Shown piece after piece: positions 1 to 4,501 of a stretch of DNA of 6,522 nt (within the stretch, counting starts at the first letter, position 1; every line of letters begins with the position of its first letter). Origin of the DNA: Chitinophagaceae bacterium (GTDB lineage Bacteria; Bacteroidota; Bacteroidia; Chitinophagales; Chitinophagaceae); assembly GCA_947447815.1 (NCBI GenBank), contig CANFLJ010000116.1, forward strand, positions 1 to 6,522, given 5' to 3'. The position numbers and the translations under genes are program-made. A model generated the notes under the pieces. That model searched no databases, was not told where the DNA came from, and saw only the letters and a list, made by a program, of their open reading frames with translations.

Positions 1-132
1 TGTTCGAAGGCTTTTGATAATAATGGGGCTAACTGGTTGAATAACTCCCCTAAGATAGAAAATCCCTATCTGCCAAAAGTTACTCCTGCCTGTGGTGATA
101 TAATAGATTTTCTTGATTTTAGAAAGAAATAA
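1..132 (+). CDS. C-terminal fragment of a DUF3347/CusB-like protein (partial, 5' end outside window)
   Basis: Frame 1 is open from the first base to a TAA at 130-132 and gives 43 residues; the start lies upstream of the window. The fragment reads C-S-K-A-F-D-N-N-G-A-N-W-L, then a K-I-E-N-P-Y motif, then A-C-G-D-I-I. This order (Cys, then NxGAxWL, then a charged segment with I.NPY, then CG) matches the C-terminal end I remember for DUF3347 domains. These occur alone or at the end of RND periplasmic adaptor (CusB/HlyD-like) subunits in Bacteroidota and are thought to bind copper or other soft metals in the periplasm. Usual members have C-P-M at the first cysteine, and here it is C-S-K, so metal binding may be altered. 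The family call rests on motif recall over a short stretch. The standalone and adaptor-fused forms cannot be told apart here. Confidence 0.6.
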   Translation, partial: CSKAFDNNGANWLNNSPKIENPYLPKVTPACGDIIDFLDFRKK

Positions 133-149
133 GCATTTCTATCTAAAAT
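116..149 (+). terminator. hairpin overlapping the stop codon of the upstream gene, possible 3' end
   Basis: ATTTTAGAAAGAAAT (116-130) and ATTTCTATCTAAAAT (135-149) are complementary at 14 of 15 positions (only 124/141 mismatched), with the four-base loop AAGC. The stop codon TAA at 130-132 sits at the stem-loop junction. No T-run follows, so this is not a textbook intrinsic terminator. It could instead protect the 3' end or pause transcription. A weaker inverted repeat AATGTA/TACATT (151-156/170-175) follows directly. Confidence 0.4.
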
Positions 150-215
150 GAATGTATAGAGTGCTTTTCTACATTATAATTTAGTCTGAAGGAGTTAGAA
201 TATTATACAATATTA

Positions 216-446
216 TCTGATAACCATCCGAAGGTGTCTGATATTTTTCCGAAGGCATCTGCTAAGTTTCCGAGAGTATCAGATTTCAGCAAAATGATAT
301 CTGATAATCTTCCGAAGGTGTCTGCATTTTGTCCGAAGGTATCTGCTAAGTGTCCGAGGCTATCAGATTTTAGTAAAATGATATCTGATAATCTTCCGAA
401 GGTGTTAGATTTTTGTCCGAAGGTATCTGACAAGTGTCCGAGGCTA
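216..446. repeat. 21-bp minisatellite, 11 units in an 84-bp A-B-C-D higher-order array
   Basis: Eleven consecutive 21-bp units run without indels, beginning at 216, 237, 258, 279, 300, 321, 342, 363, 384, 405 and 426. Most share a TCTGA..(N)..TCCGAAGG core. Every fourth unit (279, 363) is a distinct D type containing AGATTT..AG..AAAATGATA without CCGAAGG, so the true period is 84 bp (A-B-C-D). By my comparison, super-repeat copies 1 and 2 differ at 12 of 84 positions, and copies 2 and 3 at 6 of 63; the A units at 300 and 384 are identical. Decayed units in the same phase extend both ways: TCTGAAGG at 185-192 lies exactly 42 bp before the same core at 227-234, 195-215 matches a D unit at 13 of 21 positions, and 447-467 also matches D at 13 of 21. 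Both DNA strands can be read as stop-free heptad peptides, but neither has an ATG start. I call it non-coding repeat DNA. Confidence 0.9.
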
Positions 447-624
447 TGTGATTAAAATAAAGGGATTAATGTAATATACTATTTACCTTTAAGTATTTAA
501 AAAAAGTACTCTACACCTAAATAATAGTAGACTAATATGTAAGGTGTGATGATAATTATGAGCCTTGTATCTTGTTTTAAGTGGTTTTTATTTTTAAGTA
601 TTTGCCTCATAGCCGGCAGGCTCT

Positions 625-730
625 GTTCATACACCACCACTGCACCCGCTCCTTGTCTCACCCACTAAAGTGGGCTCAACATTTTGGCTATCGCCAAAAC
701 CGGACCGACTGATGTGGCTTGTGTATGAAC
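625..730. repeat. structured element closed by a 10-bp perfect inverted repeat, with two internal hairpins
   Basis: GTTCATACAC (625-634) is perfectly complementary to GTGTATGAAC (721-730). Just inside, CCAC (637-640) pairs with GTGG (714-717), which lengthens the closing helix. Inside it are two perfect hairpins: CCCACT-AA-AGTGGG (661-674) and TTTTGGC-TATC-GCCAAAA (682-699). A small hairpin AGCC-GGCA-GGCT (611-622) sits just outside the left end, and CACCCG (643-648) could alternatively pair with CGGGTG (730-735). The result is a multi-branched fold, markedly richer in GC than its surroundings. It could be a small non-autonomous mobile element (MITE/REP-like) with terminal inverted repeats, a structured RNA, or part of a 3' untranslated region. 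I do not recognise a named family. Confidence 0.6.
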
Positions 731-907
731 GGGTGATAATGAGTTTGAGAACTTAAGTATTAAATAAAACGTACCTTATTCAACTTTATTCCTTATCCTT
801 ATACGTTTCAATTACAGGCAATTTTATCACATATTATCGGCTACCGATTATAGAAATTGATATTATATGGCGTTTCGGGTAATAAATACTGCAATATCAT
901 AGCATAA

Positions 908-1020
908 TGCGCGACGGATAGTAGGGGTATCCTTTTTTTGTGCTAACTCTATCCTCTGAAGCGGAGTAATGCAGCACAAAAAAAGATACAACCGGATAGC
1001 CGGGCCTGCAAGGCGCGCCC
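908..1020. repeat. structured intergenic element with long bulged stem, REP-like or ncRNA-like
   Basis: The core is a stem in which CTTTTTTTGTGCT (932-944) pairs perfectly with AGCACAAAAAAAG (973-985). It extends past a single bulged C931 by GTAT (927-930) with ATAC (986-989), giving 17 bp. The loop holds a smaller hairpin, CTCTG-AAG-CGGAG (954-966, one T-G pair). GCGCG (909-913) can pair with CGCGC (1014-1018) to close the whole element. CGGATAG occurs twice as a direct repeat flanking the stem (915-921, 993-999), and the complementary CTATCC lies in the apical region (949-954), allowing alternative or pseudoknot pairings. The 3' tail 991-1020 is very GC-rich for this genome and contains the palindrome GGCGCGCC (1012-1019). 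GTAG at 921-924 at the foot of an imperfect hairpin recalls REP elements, but no transposase is nearby. Confidence 0.6.
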
Positions 1021-1037
1021 AAAATACTAATGTGATA

Positions 1038-1071
1038 ATTAGCTGATTATCATATTTGATAATCAGCTAAT
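1038..1071 (-). terminator. perfect 15-bp hairpin downstream of the trpS-deoxynucleoside kinase genes
   Basis: ATTAGCTGATTATCA (1038-1052) and TGATAATCAGCTAAT (1057-1071) are perfectly complementary around the loop TATT. The hairpin lies about 100 bp past the stop of the minus-strand kinase gene and is the first strong stem met by that transcript, after a T-rich run (complement of 1081-1110). It has few G-C pairs and no immediate T-tract, so it may be a weak terminator, a 3'-end stabiliser, or simply a palindromic intergenic repeat. Confidence 0.35.
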
Positions 1072-1087
1072 GAATTCAAATACAAAA

Positions 1088-1110
1088 ACTAAAGACTAAA
1101 AACTAAAAAC
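1088..1110. repeat. short tandem repeat of ACTAAAR (7 bp, about 3 copies)
   Basis: ACTAAAG, ACTAAAA and ACTAAAA follow one another at 1088-1108, ending in AC, and are preceded by the related ACAAAA. On the minus strand this is the T-rich stretch after the kinase gene. It is too short to assign a role and may simply reflect replication slippage. Confidence 0.5.
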
Positions 1111-1168
1111 AGGCGTATTGAAGTTCGAGATTTTGATTCCTTTTCATTAGCATTTTACATAGATAAAA

Positions 1169-1804
1169 CTAGAATAGTCCAAATAATGTGCTGTCTATCT
1201 TTTCTATTATATGACCAAAGTCTTCTTCATTTTCGGAGAACTTTATTTTATCACAATCGATTATTAGCATCGGACCTTCTTTGTATGATTCTACAAAACG
1301 GTTGTATAATTCATTCAATTTTTTGAGGTAATCAAGACGAATGTTTTCTTCATATTCTCTGCCTCTTTTCTGGATTTGAGATACCAGGGTAGGTACAGAT
1401 GCTTTCAAATAAATTAATAAATCGGGTGGCTCTACCATGCTCTTCAAAGTTTCGAAGAACTTAAAGTAGTTACTAAAATCTCTTTGGCTCATCAAGCCCA
1501 TATCGTGAAGATTGGGTGCAAATATGTGCGCATCTTCGTAAATTGTTCTATCCTGAATAACTGTTTCGGTACCGTTTTTGATTTCCAGTAATTGATTCAG
1601 ACGACTGTTCAAAAAGAATATCTGTAAGTTGAAACTCCATCTTGGCATATCATCATAAAAATCCATCAGATATGGATTGTGATCCACGTCTTCGAATTGT
1701 GGAATCCAGCGGTAATGCTTGCTGAGCATTTCTGTTAAGGTAGTTTTGCCAGCACCTATGTTGCCCGCAATAGCAATATGTTTTGGTTTCTTTGACTTAG
1801 CCAT
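1169..1804 (-). CDS. deoxynucleoside kinase (dNK/dGK/dCK family)
   Basis: This 211-residue cytosolic enzyme transfers a phosphate from ATP to the 5'-OH of a deoxynucleoside, the first step of the nucleotide salvage pathway. A Walker A P-loop lies at residues 14-21 (GNIGAGKT). The substrate-site pattern follows: E38 in FEDVDHNPYL (likely general base), W56 and Q61 in WSFNLQIFFLNSR, and the D85-R86-T87 motif with E90. Residues around 143-153 (QIQKRGREYE) form the arginine-rich lid that holds the ATP phosphates. Length and motif order fit the bacterial deoxyadenosine/deoxyguanosine/deoxycytidine kinases. Base preference cannot be read from sequence alone, so no symbol is given. The ATG at 1804 is preferred because the P-loop follows at the normal distance; no Shine-Dalgarno is present. 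It lies 81 bp downstream of trpS on the same strand, and I see no clear promoter in that gap, so co-transcription is plausible. The stop is TAG. Confidence 0.95.
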   Translation of the reverse strand: MAKSKKPKHIAIAGNIGAGKTTLTEMLSKHYRWIPQFEDVDHNPYLMDFYDDMPRWSFNLQIFFLNSRLNQLLEIKNGTETVIQDRTIYEDAHIFAPNLHDMGLMSQRDFSNYFKFFETLKSMVEPPDLLIYLKASVPTLVSQIQKRGREYEENIRLDYLKKLNELYNRFVESYKEGPMLIIDCDKIKFSENEEDFGHIIEKIDSTLFGLF

Positions 1805-1885
1805 TATACGATGAATGATTAACTTTTGTTGTTATGTTAGTTTGGAAAGTTTGGCAATAATACATAATTTTTTAACAGCCTGTAA

Positions 1886-2881
1886 TTAGTAATTCATATT
1901 TATTACTGCTCTTACAAGATGCAAAGTTTTTGAAGCACTTTCTCTTGCTTTATCGGCACCTTCTTTTATCACTTTTGAAAGAAATAATTTATCATTTTGA
2001 ATGTCTGCTGCTTTTTCTCTGATAGGTTTAATAAAGTTGGCCATATCTTCTGCCAACTGTTTTTTAAAGTCGCCATAACGAATAGAACATCCATTGTAGT
2101 TTGCATCAAACTGGTTGTAAACTTCTTCGGTACTTACTAGTTTCATTAATGTAAACAGATTCTGAATATAATCGGGTTTTTCGGAATCAGGTGCAGTCGG
2201 TCCACTGTCTGTTTTGGCTTTCATGATCTTCTTTCTGATTACATCATCTTCGTCGGCCAGATAAATAGTAGCCATCTGATTTTCGCTCTTGCTCATTTTG
2301 CCGTTTCCATCCAATCCCATTATTTTTACTAATTCACTGTTGTAATTGAATGCTTTTGGTAGTGGGAATACTTCGCCGTAACGATGATTGAAGCGTTCTG
2401 CAAAGTTTCGGGCCATTTCCAAATGTTGTTCCTGATCCTTGCCTACCGGCACATAAAGTGCCCTGTGAATCAGAATATCGGCAGACATTAATACAGGATA
2501 TGTTAATAATCCAGCATTTACATTCTCAGGATTTGATCTTACTTTGTCCTTAAAGCTGGCAGTCTTTTCCAGTTCTCCTTTGTAGGCCAGCATATTGAGG
2601 TATAAATATAATTCAGCTATTTCGGGTACATCACTCTGCACATACAATGCTGCTTTGGTGGTATCTAAACCGCAAGCAATATTTTCTGCGATCACTCTAT
2701 GTACACTATGCTGCAACTCTTTGGTATCGGGGTGAGTAGTAAGACTATGCCAGTTGGCTACAAAGAAATAGCATTCATAATCTTCCTGCATTCTAACATA
2801 GTTACGCAATGCTCCAAAATAATTTCCCAGATGAAGAAAGCCAGTTGGCCTGATGCCGCTTAATACAATTTCTTTACTCAT
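1886..2881 (-). CDS. trpS: tryptophanyl-tRNA synthetase
   Basis: This 331-residue class I aminoacyl-tRNA synthetase activates tryptophan with ATP and charges tRNA-Trp in the cytosol. The N-terminal SGIRPTG..HLGNY segment (residues 8-21) carries the HIGH-type ATP motif as HLGN (17-20). GLLTYPVLMSADIL (124-137) contains the Asp that contacts the tryptophan indole nitrogen in this family. VPVGKDQEQHLEM follows (144-156), then GNGKMSKSEN (192-201) with the canonical KMSKS loop at 195-199. The C-terminal helical domain (roughly 210-331) is complete, and length is typical for bacterial TrpRS (about 330). The ATG at 2881 places the HLGN motif at the expected distance. The leader has no Shine-Dalgarno, as is usual in Bacteroidota. 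The gene is divergent from the secreted-protein gene at 3009 and is followed by the deoxynucleoside kinase on the same strand. The only promoter-like box upstream is TCAGTTTG (complement of 2946-2953), a one-mismatch -7 box with no well-spaced -33 element. Confidence 0.98.
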   Translation of the reverse strand: MSKEIVLSGIRPTGFLHLGNYFGALRNYVRMQEDYECYFFVANWHSLTTHPDTKELQHSVHRVIAENIACGLDTTKAALYVQSDVPEIAELYLYLNMLAYKGELEKTASFKDKVRSNPENVNAGLLTYPVLMSADILIHRALYVPVGKDQEQHLEMARNFAERFNHRYGEVFPLPKAFNYNSELVKIMGLDGNGKMSKSENQMATIYLADEDDVIRKKIMKAKTDSGPTAPDSEKPDYIQNLFTLMKLVSTEEVYNQFDANYNGCSIRYGDFKKQLAEDMANFIKPIREKAADIQNDKLFLSKVIKEGADKARESASKTLHLVRAVINMNY

Positions 2882-2996
2882 GGCGGCGAAGTTAATGGAT
2901 TGAAATAATTTTTTTATACCATCTTTCTGAAGATTTAATAATACACAAACTGAAAACGTTAACTGTTTATTATATACCTTCAGTCAATTGCTATTA

Positions 2997-3004
2997 TAAA
3001 TTTG
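2997..3004 (+). promoter_or_regulatory. candidate Bacteroidota -7 box TAAATTTG
   Basis: TAAATTTG matches the Bacteroidota housekeeping sigma -7 consensus TAnnTTTG exactly and ends four bases before the ATG at 3009. Transcription would then begin at or within a few bases of the start codon, giving a leaderless or nearly leaderless mRNA. No convincing TTG (-33) box is found at the usual 17-23 bp spacing, so the match may be chance in AT-rich DNA. Confidence 0.35.
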
Positions 3005-3008
3005 CTGT

Positions 3009-4358
3009 ATGATTAGAAAGTTTACATTATTATTTTTGTTCTCTCTTCCATTCTTATTAAACGCACAGGACCTGACGGGTATCTGGCGCGGCAACTTTTC
3101 TCAAAAGAACTTTAATCCTATATCGGGCAATTTTGCTGATGATACTTATAAATATGAAGTTCAGATCATTCAGAAGCCGGATAATTCTTTAGATGGAGTT
3201 ACCTACTCCTACAAAAAGACGGAGTTTTATGGTAAAGCAAGTTTGCATGGTTTAATGTCTAAAAAGTCTAAAAACATCATCATTAAAGAAATCAGGCTAA
3301 TTGAGCATCATTCCAATAATAATACCTCTACTACTTGCTTAATGACCTGCTATTTTGATTATGTAAAAAGAGGTAAATTAGAGATACTGACAGGTACTTA
3401 TACCAGTATCAATACTGATGCCGGCAATAGCAATAATAACTGTGGTGAGGGTACTGTTTATCTGGAAAAAGTAACACAAAGTGATTTTGATGAAGAGAGT
3501 TTCCTTTCAAAAAAGAAATCGGGAACTATAGCAAATGCAAAAAGTACAAAGAAAGAACCTAGTTCTACAAATAAAAATGTAGCTAAATCGAATAAAAGTA
3601 CTGACAATCAAACTAATTCTGCTTCTCACAAGTCTGATGGTACTACTGCTAAGAAACAAACAGAAAAACATGCGGTAGCTAAAAAGAATAATAGCAATGA
3701 TGTAAAGAAAACGATAGCCAAAAAATCAAAAATAGACTCTACTTTTTCTGCTAGTAATTTCCCTAATATTAAACCTGGAGCAGAAACTTTTGTAGTAAAG
3801 AATAAGACTGATAATCAGATGGATACTTTTTATAAGTATAAAATAGATACCACTGTTTATGTATATGATTCTCCTAGTAATAAAAGAGTTAAAAAGAACA
3901 ATGTAGATACTTCCTCTAGTCCAAATAAAATTACCCTTTCGACTAATGCCTTTAAGAACAATCCGGAAGATTCTAACGCACAAATTCCTCGACCGTTAAT
4001 AGAGCGGGAAAATAAGCTGGTAAACACCATTGAAGTGGATGAAAAAGAAGTAAGAATAGATTTTTATGACAATGGTGAAATAGATAATGATACCATTTCT
4101 GTATATGACAACAATAAGAGTATTGTAAATCAAGGCAGATTAAGTTACACACCAATTACTTTGAATCTGACATTTTCCAATGAAAATAAGGTGCATGAAA
4201 TAATTACTGTTGCAGAGAATTTAGGAGATATTCCACCTAATACAGCTTTAATGGTGATTACTTATGGAAAGAAACGGTATGAAGTTTTTATTACCTCGGA
4301 TGAAAAAAGGAATGCTAAAGTAGTTCTGGAATATAAAGCTAAACCCAAAATCAAATAA
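3009..4358 (+). CDS. secreted two-domain protein of unknown function with lysine-rich linker
   Basis: The product has 449 residues. Residues 1-19 form a Sec signal peptide: R3-K4, a hydrophobic FTLLFLFSLPFLL core, and likely cleavage after N-A19 before QDLTGIW. Residues 21-155 form a predicted beta-rich domain that opens with LTGIWRGNF and includes cysteines C110, C114 and C145; such openings are common in lipocalin-like or extracellular beta domains. Residues 165-245 are a low-complexity Lys/Ser/Thr/Asn linker. Residues 329-442 (RPLIERENKLV to VVLEYKA) form a second beta domain with VRIDFYDNGEIDNDTISVYDN, an LTFS strand, and VAENLGDIPPNTALMVITYGKKRYEVFITSD. I remember this domain from many secreted Chitinophagaceae proteins, but it has no function I can name. 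No C-terminal Por sorting domain or transmembrane helix is evident after the signal peptide, so periplasmic or extracellular location is inferred. It is divergent from trpS and lies 143 bp before smc. Confidence 0.85.
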   Translation: MIRKFTLLFLFSLPFLLNAQDLTGIWRGNFSQKNFNPISGNFADDTYKYEVQIIQKPDNSLDGVTYSYKKTEFYGKASLHGLMSKKSKNIIIKEIRLIEHHSNNNTSTTCLMTCYFDYVKRGKLEILTGTYTSINTDAGNSNNNCGEGTVYLEKVTQSDFDEESFLSKKKSGTIANAKSTKKEPSSTNKNVAKSNKSTDNQTNSASHKSDGTTAKKQTEKHAVAKKNNSNDVKKTIAKKSKIDSTFSASNFPNIKPGAETFVVKNKTDNQMDTFYKYKIDTTVYVYDSPSNKRVKKNNVDTSSSPNKITLSTNAFKNNPEDSNAQIPRPLIERENKLVNTIEVDEKEVRIDFYDNGEIDNDTISVYDNNKSIVNQGRLSYTPITLNLTFSNENKVHEIITVAENLGDIPPNTALMVITYGKKRYEVFITSDEKRNAKVVLEYKAKPKIK

Positions 4359-4501
4359 AATAACTTATTGATTTTCAGATAGTTAGCATTATCGTGTTTT
4401 ATTGGTGACATAACTTACGCACTATTTATTCACAAGAGCAAATAAGTAGCATAACCTTAACCTCTTTTGCCGTATGTTCGCAGACCCAAAAATATACGAG
4501 C

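Larger units (their letters stand above)
133..1168. other. long convergent intergenic region with repeats and structured elements, no supported gene
   Basis: About 1 kb lies between a + strand gene end and a - strand gene end. No reading frame here has a convincing start codon, codon pattern or recognisable protein. Its content is a 21-bp/84-bp nested tandem repeat (174-467), a multi-hairpin element (611-735), a second structured element with a GC-rich tail (908-1020), a perfect hairpin (1038-1071) and a short ACTAAAR repeat (1088-1110). The remaining stretches, 468-610 and 736-907, are plain AT-rich DNA. There I see only a small hairpin ATCGG-CTA-CCGAT at 836-848, a tandem CCTTAT pair near 792-803, and copies of TTAAGTATT (489-497, 594-602, 753-761). 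Confidence 0.75.

Noticed and set aside
174..467. CRISPR array
   Set aside because: The units are contiguous 21-bp repeats with no unique spacers, no palindromic repeat and no cas genes nearby.
497..661. Minus-strand open frame of about 54 codons starting with GTG at 661 and running out of the hairpin element
   Set aside because: No recognisable domain, GTG start lies inside a perfect palindrome (661-674), and the frame ends in an A/T homopolymer; most likely chance in non-coding DNA.
611..735. tRNA or other standard RNA gene
   Set aside because: No cloverleaf with the conserved GG/TTC arms and no anticodon stem of correct length; the fold differs from rRNA, tmRNA and RNase P as far as I can judge.
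858..899. Inverted repeat TGATATT/AATATCA
   Set aside because: Seven AT-rich bases with a 28-base loop are not distinguishable from background.
932..985. Long stem with T7 and A7 tracts as a bidirectional intrinsic terminator
   Set aside because: The T and A tracts are inside the stem, with T first on both strands, rather than a GC stem followed by T; it does not fit the A-stem-T order of a bidirectional terminator.
3726..4155. Minus-strand open frames opposite the secreted-protein gene
   Set aside because: They are antisense to a well-supported gene and lack recognisable domains or plausible composition.
4360..4417. Direct repeat ATAACTTA (4360-4367 and 4410-4417) before smc as an operator
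   Set aside because: Eight AT-rich bases repeated once in 143 bp of AT-rich DNA is expected by chance.
4402..4430. TTG (4402-4404) with TATTTATT 18 bp later as an smc promoter
   Set aside because: Only four of six fixed positions of TAnnTTTG match, so it is too weak to annotate.
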